DNA of 64,000 bases from Prevotella sp. (GTDB lineage: Bacteria; Bacteroidota; Bacteroidia; Bacteroidales; Bacteroidaceae): positions 1 through 64,000 of the forward strand of contig JAFUEP010000001.1 in the NCBI GenBank assembly GCA_017470345.1, read 5' to 3'. The position numbers and the translations under genes are program-made. Below the pieces are notes generated by a model. The model was not told the origin of the DNA and ran no database searches. It saw only the letters and a program-made list of their open reading frames with translations. Shown here one piece after another: positions 1 through 8,030 of this stretch. Positions within the stretch are counted from its first letter, which is position 1; each line of letters starts with the position of its first letter.

Positions 1-138
1 TATATTTTATCGGCTGCCATAGGGAAAGTACTCTTTGAGAGGAAACCCTTAGGCGAGCTATTTGTTAAACCAAAACATCCTCAGAATGACTCCGATAATG
101 GTCAGCTGACCTTATGGAAAAATTTCTTTGGACAGTAG
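1..138 (+). pseudogene. C-terminal end of an unidentified protein, possibly an IS4-type transposase (cut by window edge)
   Basis: An open frame runs from base 1 to a TAG at 136-138 and gives 45 residues. The tail has a KPLGELF segment followed by QLTLW close to the end. This resembles the C-terminal tails of IS4-type transposases in Bacteroidetes, but the match is from memory and weak. The stretch is clearly more AT-rich than the genes to its right, as expected for mobile DNA. It cannot be told whether the upstream part is intact. Confidence 0.35.
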
Positions 139-158
139 TGGAAACATATCTTGAATTT

Positions 159-224
159 AGGGAGGTGGCCTAATTGGTTAAGGTTCTGCATTCGGGATGC
201 AGGGAAGGCGATATGAGTTTCGTC
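159..224 (+). pseudogene. Decayed tRNA-Pro(CGG)-like sequence
   Basis: The 5' half is tRNA-like. T166 sits at position 8. The D stem GCCT/AGGT (168-171, 181-184) encloses AATTGGTTA. The anticodon stem CTGCA/TGCAG (186-190, 198-202) carries the loop TTCGGGA, with anticodon CGG and G37 as in proline tRNAs. The T arm is damaged: GGCGA can pair with TCGTC around an 8-base loop, but no TTCGANN loop is present. No 3' acceptor strand complementary to 159-165 follows. This looks like a truncated or decayed tRNA next to the possible transposase remnant. No gene is evident between 225 and 400. Confidence 0.45.
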
Positions 225-401
225 TTGGTAAAAACGCTATGGAAAACTGTTAGCCGTTCTCAACAAGATTGAGCACACAGAAAGGCATCAATTATGAACA
301 ACTTACGCAACTCAACAGGATAGGAGACTGAAAAAAGAAACTTATGCCTTTGTATAGTTAAAAAAGACAACAGAATAATAATTAAGAATCTTCGAGAATC
401 G

Positions 402-433
402 TTTGTTCATCTCAGCTATTCTTTGTAACTTTG
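402..433 (+). promoter_or_regulatory. Bacteroidetes-type promoter of tex
   Basis: TTTG at 402-405, 20 bp, then TAACTTTG at 426-433. The -7 box ends 5 bases before the ATG at 439, so the transcript should begin at or next to the start codon. Confidence 0.7.
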
Positions 434-438
434 CAGGC

Positions 439-2574
439 ATGGAAACAAAGATATTCGCAAAAATCATATCGCAGAACTTGCAGCTCGACCAGGCCGTTGT
501 CGAAAATACGCTCAACTTGCTTGAGCAGGGGTGCACCATTCCTTTTATCGCCCGCTATCGCAAGGAGCGAACGGGAGGACTCGACGAGGTGAAGATTGCC
601 GCCATCGCCGACCAGAACGACCGGCTGGCTGAGATTGCTAAAAGAAAGGAGACCGTCACGAAGACGATCACAGAACAGGGAAAGATGACGCCCGAACTGC
701 AGAAGCGCATCGACGCCTGTTGGGACACCACGGAACTGGAGGACATCTATCTGCCCTACAAGCCACGCCGCCGCACTCGTGCCCAGATAGCGCGCGAACA
801 GGGACTAGAACCACTGGCACAACTCATCATGCTGCAACGGGAAAATGCCCCTGAACGGACTGCCAAGACATTCGTCGCAGGCGACGTCAAGGATGTTGCT
901 GCCGCCCTGCAGGGTGCACAGGACATCATCGCCGAGACCATCAGCGAGGATGAGCGCTCACGACAGCAGCTTCGTGGCAGCTATCGCCGCACGGCTGTCA
1001 TTTCATCAAAGGTCGTAAAGAGCAAGGCTGACACTGACGAGGCAGCGAAATACAGCGACTACTTCGACTGGAAGGAGCCTCTGAAGCGCTGTTCCAGCCA
1101 CCGCCTGTTGGCCATGCGGCGGGGCGAGGCCGACGGCATCCTCCGCCTGAGCATCGACCCGGTCGACGACGAGGAGTGCATCGAGCGGCTTCAGCGCCAA
1201 TGGGTCAGGAGCAACAACGCTTCCGGCCGACTGGTCAGCGAGGCAGCAGAGGATGCCTATAAGCGTCTGCTGAAGCCATCTATCGAGACGGAGTTTACCA
1301 ACCTCAGCAAGGAGCAGGCCGACGACGAAGCCATCCGCGTCTTTGCCGAAAATCTGCGCCAGCTTCTGCTGGGTGCGCCTTTAGGCCAGAAGCGCGTCAT
1401 GGGCATCGACCCAGGATTCAGGACTGGCTGCAAGGTGGTGTGTCTCGACGCTCAGGGCAACCTGCTTCACCATGAGGCCATCTTCCCCCACCCTCCTGTG
1501 AACAAGCGGATGCAAGCCACCATCCACGTCCAGCAGATGATAGAGCAATACCACATCGAGGCCATTGCCATCGGCAACGGGACAGCCAGCCGCGAGACCA
1601 AGGCCTTCATCGACGACACAGTCAAGGGCGGACAGCTGCAAGTCTTCGTGGTCAGCGAGGATGGTGCTTCTGTCTATTCCGCATCAAAGGTGGCCCGCGA
1701 CGAATTTCCTGACGAGGACGTCACCGTGCGCGGAGCCGTCAGCATCGGCCGACGGCTGATGGACCCCCTGGCCGAGTTGGTGAAGATCGACCCGAAGAGC
1801 ATCGGCGTGGGACAATACCAGCACGACGTCGACCAAACCAAACTGAAGCATCAGCTCGACCAGACGGTGGAGAGCTGCGTCAACCAGGTTGGCGTCAACC
1901 TGAACACGGCCTCAAGCCATCTACTGCAATACGTCAGCGGACTCGGCCCCGCCCTGGCCAAGAACATCGTCGACTACCGTCGTGAGCACGGCCCGTTCAC
2001 CAGTCGCAACCAGTTGAAGAAGGTGCCGCGCCTGGGGCCGGCCGCCTATCAGCAGTGTGCGGGTTTTCTGCGCATTGCCGGGGCGAAGAATCCGCTCGAC
2101 AACAGCGCCGTCCATCCTGAGAGCTACGACATCGTGGAGCGGATGGCCAAGGACCAGGGCTGCACCGTCAGCGACCTGATTCAGCAAAAGGACTTGCGCG
2201 CACGCATAGATATAAAAAGGTATGTGACGGATGCCGTCGGCCTCCCCACCCTGACCGACATCATGAAGGAGCTGGAGAAGCCAGGCCGCGACCCACGAGA
2301 GCAATTAGAGGAGTTTGAATTCGACAGCCGTGTGCAGACGATGGACGACCTGGAGGAGGGCATGATTCTGCCTGGCATCGTGACCAACATCACGAACTTC
2401 GGGGCTTTTGTCGACATCGGCGTGCATCAGGACGGCCTCGTCCACATCTCGCAGATGGCCAACCGCCGCATCGCCCACCCCACCGACGTGGTGAAGCTGC
2501 ACCAGCACATCGAGGTGAAGGTCGTGGAGGTGGACCGCCGACGCCATCGCATCTCGCTCACCATGAGGTTATGA
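439..2574 (+). CDS. tex: Tex, S1 RNA-binding transcription accessory protein
   Basis: A 711-residue cytoplasmic nucleic-acid-binding protein of normal Tex length. The N-terminal region has the family signature IPFIARYRKE. A YqgF/RNase H-like core with GIDPGFRTG lies near residue 321. Helix-hairpin-helix segments (GLGPALAKNIVDYRR) lie near residue 500, and a C-terminal S1 domain runs from about 640. Tex proteins bind RNA and affect transcription; the exact role in Bacteroidetes is not settled. I chose ATG 439 rather than an upstream start at 403, because 403 lies upstream of the -7 box and homologues begin at METK-like sequence. It is a single-gene unit ended by a strong hairpin. Confidence 0.95.
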   Translation: METKIFAKIISQNLQLDQAVVENTLNLLEQGCTIPFIARYRKERTGGLDEVKIAAIADQNDRLAEIAKRKETVTKTITEQGKMTPELQKRIDACWDTTELEDIYLPYKPRRRTRAQIAREQGLEPLAQLIMLQRENAPERTAKTFVAGDVKDVAAALQGAQDIIAETISEDERSRQQLRGSYRRTAVISSKVVKSKADTDEAAKYSDYFDWKEPLKRCSSHRLLAMRRGEADGILRLSIDPVDDEECIERLQRQWVRSNNASGRLVSEAAEDAYKRLLKPSIETEFTNLSKEQADDEAIRVFAENLRQLLLGAPLGQKRVMGIDPGFRTGCKVVCLDAQGNLLHHEAIFPHPPVNKRMQATIHVQQMIEQYHIEAIAIGNGTASRETKAFIDDTVKGGQLQVFVVSEDGASVYSASKVARDEFPDEDVTVRGAVSIGRRLMDPLAELVKIDPKSIGVGQYQHDVDQTKLKHQLDQTVESCVNQVGVNLNTASSHLLQYVSGLGPALAKNIVDYRREHGPFTSRNQLKKVPRLGPAAYQQCAGFLRIAGAKNPLDNSAVHPESYDIVERMAKDQGCTVSDLIQQKDLRARIDIKRYVTDAVGLPTLTDIMKELEKPGRDPREQLEEFEFDSRVQTMDDLEEGMILPGIVTNITNFGAFVDIGVHQDGLVHISQMANRRIAHPTDVVKLHQHIEVKVVEVDRRRHRISLTMRL

Positions 2575-2600
2575 AAAAAACATGAAGTTTTGAAAAAAGA

Positions 2601-2637
2601 AAGAAGGGCACGTCACTTTCCCCGACGTGCCCTTCTT
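2601..2637. terminator. Bidirectional hairpin terminator
   Basis: A perfect 14-bp stem (2601-2614 with 2624-2637) and a 9-base loop lie between convergent genes. The A-run on the left gives a U-tract for the minus-strand transcript. The hairpin serves tex on one side and the 2641 gene on the other. Confidence 0.85.
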
Positions 2638-2640
2638 CAT

Positions 2641-3279
2641 TTATTGTTGGATCAAGGCCTTGAGCAAGGTCTTAAGGCTCTCCTCACTCTGCCAGCTGAA
2701 GTCCGGCATGCCAATGATGCGCTTCATCATCGTGCGCTGCTCCTTGCTGATCTTACGGCCCAGCTCACGTTCGTGCACCTTGACGAACTCGCCGTTCAGC
2801 AGGAAGTAATAATGCCGGAATACGGGCAGCTTATAGTCTTCCTCGTTGTTCATGTCGATAGTTGACATGCTAATCTGGTCGCCGAGGTCAAGACTCGAGA
2901 TGTTGACATTGTTCTTCAGGTTGCGCTCGTAGCTCTCTTTGTCGAAGAGCTCAACACAATAGAGGCCGTTGTTCCCTAACGTGTCAACCACATAGGCCAG
3001 CTGCTCACCGATCTTGATATAGGAACGGTCGTCAAAGTCGACGGCCACGATGTTGGCCATGTTGGCTTCCATGGTGTATTCGCCCTTCAGGTAAAGCAGG
3101 GAGCTGTTCTTTAGGAAGATATTGGTGAACGACTGGCTGAGCTTACGGCCGTCGTTGAGCGTAATGACCGACGGCTTGAAGTTGCGGTAGAGCGTTGCCT
3201 GCGTGGTGCGCCTCTGTGCCGTGATGGGCAATGCCATGATCATGGCTACTGCCAATGCGATGAATGATGTTGTCTTCAT
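2641..3279 (-). CDS. Secreted protein of unknown function
   Basis: A 212-residue protein. From ATG 3279 it begins with a signal peptide (MKTTSF, hydrophobic core, cleavage after PITAQ). An upstream in-frame start at 3330 would put 17 extra residues before this signal, so I rejected it. The mature part is mixed alpha/beta with no motif I recognise. It is probably periplasmic or surface-exposed. The gene follows two tRNA-Asp genes on the same strand and no clear -7 box separates them, so read-through from the tRNA promoter is possible. It ends at the shared bidirectional terminator. Confidence 0.75.
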   Translation of the reverse strand: MKTTSFIALAVAMIMALPITAQRRTTQATLYRNFKPSVITLNDGRKLSQSFTNIFLKNSSLLYLKGEYTMEANMANIVAVDFDDRSYIKIGEQLAYVVDTLGNNGLYCVELFDKESYERNLKNNVNISSLDLGDQISMSTIDMNNEEDYKLPVFRHYYFLLNGEFVKVHERELGRKISKEQRTMMKRIIGMPDFSWQSEESLKTLLKALIQQ

Positions 3280-3336
3280 ACCTATATGATAACTTAAGAG
3301 CCCATCGATTTTATCAATCAATGAGCTCAATGTTTG

Positions 3337-3410
3337 CGGTGCGTACGAGATTCGAACTCGTGACCTCCTGCGTGACAGGCAGGCATTCTAACCTACTGAA
3401 CTAACGCACC
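3337..3410 (-). tRNA. tRNA-Asp(GTC), copy 2
   Basis: On the minus strand the 74-base cloverleaf has a 7-bp acceptor stem (GGTGCGT/ACGCACC), D arm, anticodon stem CCTGC/GCAGG around CTGTCAC (anticodon GTC), T arm with TTCGAAT and discriminator G. CCA is not encoded. It is identical to the copy at 3452-3525. Confidence 0.97.
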
Positions 3411-3451
3411 AGTCCTTTACTGAATGTGCTTCCGGGAACCTTAAAACCTTG

Positions 3452-3525
3452 CGGTGCGTACGAGATTCGAACTCGTGACCTCCTGCGTGACAGGCAGGCA
3501 TTCTAACCTACTGAACTAACGCACC
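3452..3525 (-). tRNA. tRNA-Asp(GTC), copy 1
   Basis: This has the same 74-base sequence and structure as the next copy, with anticodon GTC and no encoded CCA. The two copies are 41 bases apart on the same strand and are probably one transcript. A -7 box lies just upstream at 3553-3560. Confidence 0.97.
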
Positions 3526-3552
3526 TTTAAGGTCGTTCCCTTTTTGCGGATG

Positions 3553-3560
3553 CAAAGGTA
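3553..3560 (-). promoter_or_regulatory. -7 box for the tRNA-Asp pair
   Basis: The minus strand reads TACCTTTG, about 28 bases upstream of the first tRNA. No TTTG is seen at the usual -33 spacing. Confidence 0.5.
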
Positions 3561-3639
3561 CAAACTTTTTACGAAACAGCGCTATTTCTATGCAAAAAAG
3601 TTTTCGTTTCTAACATCCTTTAACAAAACAACCCCCATT

Positions 3640-4212
3640 CTATTTGCCGATAAGGGTCAGGATGGCCTTGGCATCCTCATCTCCGTCGGCTGCCTCCTCC
3701 CGCAGCTCGGCCATGATCTCGTCGCCGCCGTCAGGATTCTTGACCGCTTTGGTGAGCAGCGACTTGGCCTTTTTCTTGTCGGTAGCCACGCCCTTGCCCT
3801 TCAGGTAGCATTTTCCCAGGGCATACTGTGCGTCGGCATTGTCCTGGCTGGCAGCCTTGGTGAACCACTTGACGGCCTGCTTGCGGTCTTTCTTGACCCC
3901 CTCGCCGTCCTTATAGCACTTGCCGACACGATACTGCGACTTGGCATGGTCTTGCTTAGCCGCCTTCATATACCATTCGAAGGCCAGCTTGTCGTTTTCT
4001 CCGACGCCATATCCCTTGTCGTAGCATCGGCCCATCCGATACTGCGCCTTCTTATGGCCTTTCTCTGCAGCGGCCTTCAGTTTGGGAAACGCCTCATTGT
4101 ATTTCTCTGCATCGTAGAGGGCCTTGCCATCCGTGTAGAGTTTCTCGGCACTCTGAGCTCCGGCGGCTATTGCCACCACCAGGGCCACCATGGTTAAGAA
4201 TAGTTTTTTCAT
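3640..4212 (-). CDS. Secreted Sel1-like (SEL1/TPR) repeat protein
   Basis: A 190-residue protein with an N-terminal signal peptide (MKKLFLTMVA to about AGAQ). About three to four Sel1 repeats of 36 residues follow, visible as AQYRMGRCYDKGYGV, SQYRVGKCYKDGEGV and AQYALGKCYLKGKGV between residues 40 and 150. Sel1 repeats form alpha-solenoids used for protein-protein contacts, here probably in the periplasm. The gene follows the VTC/DUF4956 operon on the same strand after a 46-base gap made of GGAGTTTAG words. No promoter was seen in the gap, so it may be the operon's last gene. Confidence 0.85.
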   Translation of the reverse strand: MKKLFLTMVALVVAIAAGAQSAEKLYTDGKALYDAEKYNEAFPKLKAAAEKGHKKAQYRMGRCYDKGYGVGENDKLAFEWYMKAAKQDHAKSQYRVGKCYKDGEGVKKDRKQAVKWFTKAASQDNADAQYALGKCYLKGKGVATDKKKAKSLLTKAVKNPDGGDEIMAELREEAADGDEDAKAILTLIGK

Positions 4213-4229
4213 ACCTTATTATATAATTA

Positions 4230-4262
4230 GGAGTTTAGATGTTTGGGAGTTTAGGAGTTTAG
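4230..4262. repeat. Short GGAGTTTAG tandem words
   Basis: Three copies of GGAGTTTAG start at 4230, 4246 and 4254. The last one overlaps the stop codon (4259-4261) of the beta-helix lipoprotein gene. It is a small AT-rich intergenic word repeat. Confidence 0.55.
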
Positions 4263-5446
4263 TAGACAATGACCACCGACTTCTTTGCGATCTCAGCCTT
4301 TGAGGGTGTTCCCACGACCGTCAGGTGGTCGGCAGGGTCCTCACTCTCCGTGCCGTTGTCGCAGGCCCAGCTCTTGCTCACCTCAGCCTTGAAGGAGCCG
4401 CCGCTGACAATGATGCCCGTGTCGCTCTTCAGGGCTTTAGGCTTGCTGATGTCATTGCTGCCAGTAGTCGTAGCGACGAGTGTACCCCCACTGAACCTAA
4501 TGTCCTCGTCGCAGCGGATGCCCTTGCCGCCGTCGCCTGTGCTGAGCATCGTCAGCGTGCCGCCGCTCATGGTGAAGAGGCTGTCGCTCTTGATGCAGGC
4601 GCACGACGTCGTGTCAGCCACGCCGTCCACCTGTTCAATGAGGCAGTCGCCAGTGGTGGTGATGTCGATGGTGCCGCCAGTGATGTCCACGCGGGCATCG
4701 CTGCGGATGCCGCGAGCGCCGTCGGCTGCCACGCTGACGGTCAGCGTCCCGCCATAGACGAAGACGCCGTCGTTGGCCTTGACACCGTTGGAGGCGCTGG
4801 CCGACGATGTGGTATTGATGGTGAAATCGTTAGCGGCTGAAGCCAGCGTGTCGCCGATGGCAATGAAGTCGTCGCTGGCGATGGCATTCTTGCTGTTGGC
4901 CGTCACGTTGAGCGTGCCGGATCCGCTGAAGTATATCTGTCCCTCGCTGAAGAGCGTGCCCTTCTGGTCGTAGGTCTGTTCGGCATAGGCCGTGCCGTCG
5001 GCCAACGTGTTCTCCGTGCCCTCGCCACAGACGATGAAGAGCGACTTGCTGCACTGGTTGTTGATGGCCGGTCCGTCAGCATTGGTGATGCTGACGCCGT
5101 TGAGCACAATGGTGTATTTCTTTGAGCGCCAGACCAGCAGCGAGCCGTCGCTGGTCGAGCCGCTGAGCACGAGCACCAGCCCGTGCTGCGAGACGGTGTC
5201 GTCGACCACGACGTCGGCCCCGCTTAGGGTCACGTGTCCGTCAGCATCGCCCGTGACGGTGGCACTCTGGCCGTCATACGTTATCACTATAGTATCCGTG
5301 ACGTTGCTGACGTCGTCATCATCGTCGTCGTCCTCAGAGGAACTGACGAGCGTATAGCTGCTGAAGTCGCTGTCGTCGCTCTCGCAGGCAGCAACCAGTG
5401 AGAGCATTAAGTCCGCCAGCAACAGACAGAGGAAAGTCTTTTTCAT
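4259..5446 (-). CDS. Cthe_2159-type carbohydrate-binding beta-helix lipoprotein
   Basis: A 395-residue predicted lipoprotein. The signal peptide starts at MKKTF and ends in a lipobox (LVAAC, Cys21). An acidic linker with seven consecutive Asp follows. From about residue 60 the protein is a run of short Gly/Ser/Thr-rich strands with SGGT-type turns, a right-handed beta-helix as in the Cthe_2159 family, whose founder binds acidic polysaccharide. ATG 5446 gives the standard signal peptide; an ATG two codons earlier is possible. It is the last gene of the VTC-DUF4956-DUF2490 operon, which suggests a cell-surface or periplasmic role linked to that system. The ligand is unknown. Confidence 0.8.
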   Translation of the reverse strand: MKKTFLCLLLADLMLSLVAACESDDSDFSSYTLVSSSEDDDDDDDVSNVTDTIVITYDGQSATVTGDADGHVTLSGADVVVDDTVSQHGLVLVLSGSTSDGSLLVWRSKKYTIVLNGVSITNADGPAINNQCSKSLFIVCGEGTENTLADGTAYAEQTYDQKGTLFSEGQIYFSGSGTLNVTANSKNAIASDDFIAIGDTLASAANDFTINTTSSASASNGVKANDGVFVYGGTLTVSVAADGARGIRSDARVDITGGTIDITTTGDCLIEQVDGVADTTSCACIKSDSLFTMSGGTLTMLSTGDGGKGIRCDEDIRFSGGTLVATTTGSNDISKPKALKSDTGIIVSGGSFKAEVSKSWACDNGTESEDPADHLTVVGTPSKAEIAKKSVVIVY

Positions 5447-5461
5447 CTCCACATTCTCTTT

Positions 5462-6235
5462 TTAGAATTTAAACTTGTAGCTGAGGCCCACGTAGTGCAT
5501 GTCGGGGTCGTAGTCCTCCTCATCCACGTTGTGCATGTCCTGGAATCGATAGTAGACACTCAGCGAATGTTGCTTCGCAAGCCGTATGTCAGTGCCCACG
5601 GTGTAGCGGATCTTCTCGATGGCCCAGCTGTTGTAGAGCTCCATGCTGGCGAAGGGCGTCAGCAGGGCGCGCTTCTTGTCGAGCTCCACCTGCAGGCGCG
5701 AGCGCAGCTGGTTCTTACCCTTGCCGCCTCGCGTGTAGCCCTCGTCGAGGGTCATTGTCTGACGGGCGATGTTCATCTTGTAGCGCTCCGTCTCAGCCTC
5801 AGGGCGATAGGTGTACTGCCATCGCTCGCGCAGCGAGAACTTTAGCCCGTTCTGCAGCTTATAGCTGCCCGTGACGGAGGCGTGCAGTCGATGCTTCACG
5901 CCCCAGTAGCCAGGGCGCCACTTGATCTTGGCGTTGCCCTTCTGCGAGGTGTAATACTCCACTTTCTCGCGCATGTTATAGTCGAGCAGCTGATAGCCGG
6001 CGTCCGCCTTCAGCACCTTCGACAGCTTGTACGACGCACTGAGGCCCAGGCTCCAGCGGTCGAGCGTCTTGAAGTCATTGCGCGAGCGCAGGTCAGCCTC
6101 CAGGCCGACGCTCAGCTTGCGGTCGATCTTCTTCTCGGCCTCGACGCCAAGGATGAGTCCGCCCTCGCTCTGAGCCAGGACAGCTGTGCAGACCATCAGC
6201 AGGGTCAGCAGAGCGCTTAGTCTATTTCTCTCCAT
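5462..6235 (-). CDS. DUF2490 family outer-membrane beta-barrel protein
   Basis: A 257-residue protein with a signal peptide (cleavage near VLAQ) and alternating hydrophobic/polar strands typical of a small beta-barrel, ending in aromatic YKFKF as outer-membrane proteins do. The pattern (LEADLRSR, RLHASVTGSYKL, SVYYRFQDMH) matches DUF2490. Function is not established. Its start overlaps the end of the DUF4956 gene by 19 bp, which indicates tight co-translation in the operon. Confidence 0.8.
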   Translation of the reverse strand: MERNRLSALLTLLMVCTAVLAQSEGGLILGVEAEKKIDRKLSVGLEADLRSRNDFKTLDRWSLGLSASYKLSKVLKADAGYQLLDYNMREKVEYYTSQKGNAKIKWRPGYWGVKHRLHASVTGSYKLQNGLKFSLRERWQYTYRPEAETERYKMNIARQTMTLDEGYTRGGKGKNQLRSRLQVELDKKRALLTPFASMELYNSWAIEKIRYTVGTDIRLAKQHSLSVYYRFQDMHNVDEEDYDPDMHYVGLSYKFKF

Positions 6236-6897
6236 TGCGATTTCCTTACTCTGAATTGTCCGTCAACCTCGTTCACGCCCTTACCGTCGTAGGTCACCCG
6301 CAGCACGACGGCATCTTTCAGGAAGTCGATGCCTCCGACCTCGACGGCGGTGATCTTCAGCCCCGTGCGCTGCTCCAGGTCCTGGATGAGTTCCTCGCGC
6401 CGTTCGGGCCTGATCATGTCAGGGCGGTCATATTGTATGAGCTTGGTGCTCTGCACCTTGAGCTTCCTCTCGCACAGCATGATGGCCACGAGCACGATGA
6501 TGTCGATGACGATGAGCTTGCCGAAGTCCACGACGTGGTTAGGCGCCAGGTCTTCGATGTTGACCATTGCGTGGACAACCGAGAGGCAGACGATGATGAA
6601 CAGATAGGTCATCTCGCGCACAGGCATTGTGTCCGTGCGGTAGCGCATGATGGAGAAGATGCCGAAGAGTCCCAGTCCGACGCCCATCGTCGCCTTGCCG
6701 CGATCCATTCCCATCATGAAGTAGACTAGGAAGAAGATGGCGACGGAGATGAGCATGAAGGTGAAGTAGAAGTCGCGCCTGTGCGACTTCCTGTAGTACA
6801 GACGGTCGATGATGACCCAGTTGACCAGTGCGCAGATGAAGAATCTGAGCAGTGTCACTCCAAATTCGCTTGTAAACAAGCTGATGATGCTATCCAT
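6217..6897 (-). CDS. DUF4956 family membrane protein
   Basis: A 226-residue inner-membrane protein. Four to five hydrophobic segments lie in the first 145 residues, including FGIFSIMRYRTDTMPVREMT, a characteristic DUF4956 stretch. A soluble C-terminal domain follows (from about residue 150: RREELIQDLEQRTGLKI). DUF4956 proteins commonly sit beside VTC-domain polyphosphate polymerase-like proteins, as here, and may form the membrane part of that system. Activity is unknown. Confidence 0.85.
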   Translation of the reverse strand: MDSIISLFTSEFGVTLLRFFICALVNWVIIDRLYYRKSHRRDFYFTFMLISVAIFFLVYFMMGMDRGKATMGVGLGLFGIFSIMRYRTDTMPVREMTYLFIIVCLSVVHAMVNIEDLAPNHVVDFGKLIVIDIIVLVAIMLCERKLKVQSTKLIQYDRPDMIRPERREELIQDLEQRTGLKITAVEVGGIDFLKDAVVLRVTYDGKGVNEVDGQFRVRKSQWREID

Positions 6898-6924
6898 ATT
6901 GTTATTAACGTGTTAGTTACTGAT

Positions 6925-7683
6925 TTATTGCAGGTTTCGAATGATTCTCTCAACGTCGTGCAACTTCGGCTTGAAGCGGTTGACGGCCAAGTGTTCATTG
7001 GTCAGCGCCGCACCCATGCAGTACTTGCTGAAGCCGTGGGGATGGATGCGCAGCTCGCGGAGCATCGCCAGCACGGGCGAGAAGACGAGGCCGTCGCGCT
7101 TCAGCTCGACGATGACCAGGGGTCCCATCGAGCGGTCGCGGCCCGTCACGCAGTTGTGGAACTCGAGGGCCGTGTCGATGGTCAGCCGCTCCGTCATGGC
7201 CTTGTTGACCAGCGTGATGCGACGGAAGTAGTTGTGCATGTGAGGCTGCAGCGTGCTTACGTCATAGCGCAGATGATGGGCCAGGAAGTCGGCCTTCTGC
7301 CCGTCGCTGAGGTCCATGTCGCTCACCTCGATGCGCTTCTTCTTCGTGCGCCCGTGGTTGTTCTTCGTCTTCACCTCCATGAACTGCAGGTGAGAGCTGA
7401 CGTAGGTGCGGAAGCGGATCTTCTGGCGGTTCACGTGGCCGTGCTGATGCTCCATATACATCGCGTAGTCGAGCGTATCGAAGTAGGTCGTGTCGTAGAG
7501 CATGTTGCGCTCGCCGCCGATGTCCTGCACGTAGTAGTCGTCGCGGGCCATCTCGAGCAGCCGCAGCAGACGGGGCATCGTCGTGACGAACTTCGTGTCC
7601 GTACGATTCATCAGCTTCACCGAGCCCATCTCGGCCAGCGTGATAGGGGCCATCTCTCTGAGCATTTCTTCCATGACGCGCAT
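6925..7683 (-). CDS. VTC-domain polyphosphate polymerase-like protein
   Basis: A 252-residue cytoplasmic protein with the VTC tunnel fold signature. Basic and acidic residues match the yeast Vtc4 active-site pattern: RTDTK near 27-31, KIRFRTY near 88-94, EVKTK near 103-107, KKKR near 114-117, VELKRDG in the C-terminal third, and SKY near the end. In yeast this domain makes polyphosphate from ATP; bacterial members are annotated by similarity and their product is not generally proven. It is first in an operon with DUF4956, DUF2490 and a beta-helix lipoprotein. ATG 7683 is used; Met4 is also possible. Confidence 0.85.
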   Translation of the reverse strand: MRVMEEMLREMAPITLAEMGSVKLMNRTDTKFVTTMPRLLRLLEMARDDYYVQDIGGERNMLYDTTYFDTLDYAMYMEHQHGHVNRQKIRFRTYVSSHLQFMEVKTKNNHGRTKKKRIEVSDMDLSDGQKADFLAHHLRYDVSTLQPHMHNYFRRITLVNKAMTERLTIDTALEFHNCVTGRDRSMGPLVIVELKRDGLVFSPVLAMLRELRIHPHGFSKYCMGAALTNEHLAVNRFKPKLHDVERIIRNLQ

Positions 7684-7703
7684 TCTTTTCTTTTATTTAC
7701 GGA

Positions 7704-7736
7704 TGCAAAGATAGTCATTTTTTGCGAAACGCCAAA
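7704..7736 (-). promoter_or_regulatory. Promoter of the VTC-DUF4956 operon
   Basis: On the minus strand, TTTG (7733-7736), 19 bp, TATCTTTG (7706-7713). It lies about 22 bases before the start codon at 7683. Confidence 0.75.
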
Positions 7737-7813
7737 GATTTTTCAACAATCAGCCCTTCTTCATCAACGAAATGTAACAACTTTGACACAAGGAGAAATG
7801 TAACGACGAAAAT

Positions 7814-7894
7814 GAAGTGCCGCTTTGAGGGTCACGAAGCAACGCTTTGAAGGCCTCAAAGTAACGCTTTGAAGGCCTCAAAGTACCGCTTTGG
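7814..7894. repeat. 22-bp palindromic iteron array, family 1, locus 1 (4 units)
   Basis: Four units start at 7814, 7836, 7858 and 7880, exactly 22 bp apart. Each is a 15-bp imperfect palindrome of the form RAAGTACCGCTTTGA followed by a 7-bp spacer. Weaker unit-like sequence (AATGTAACAACTTTGA) lies just upstream near 7770. The array sits between the divergent promoters of the VTC operon and the GH78 gene. The rest of the 7737-8030 gap holds no gene. Confidence 0.9.
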
Positions 7895-7980
7895 AAAATG
7901 GGCATCGGCATGATTGCCGTTTTGCCTAGATTGTTTCATTATTTGGCGAGTATTTTTCCATTATGCCACGCGGATTGACG

Positions 7981-7988
7981 TAACTTTG
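7981..7988 (+). promoter_or_regulatory. -7 box of the GH78 gene
   Basis: TAACTTTG, 42 bases before the ATG at 8031. No good TTTG is present at the expected upstream spacing. Confidence 0.5.
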
Positions 7989-8030
7989 CAGAAAAATAAC
8001 ACGTCATCACAATCTAAAACAATAAAGACT

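Noticed and set aside
3337-3525. Tandem tRNA-Asp genes as an integration site scar
   Set aside because: Both copies are complete and identical, with no integrase or foreign DNA beside them; simple tandem duplication explains them.
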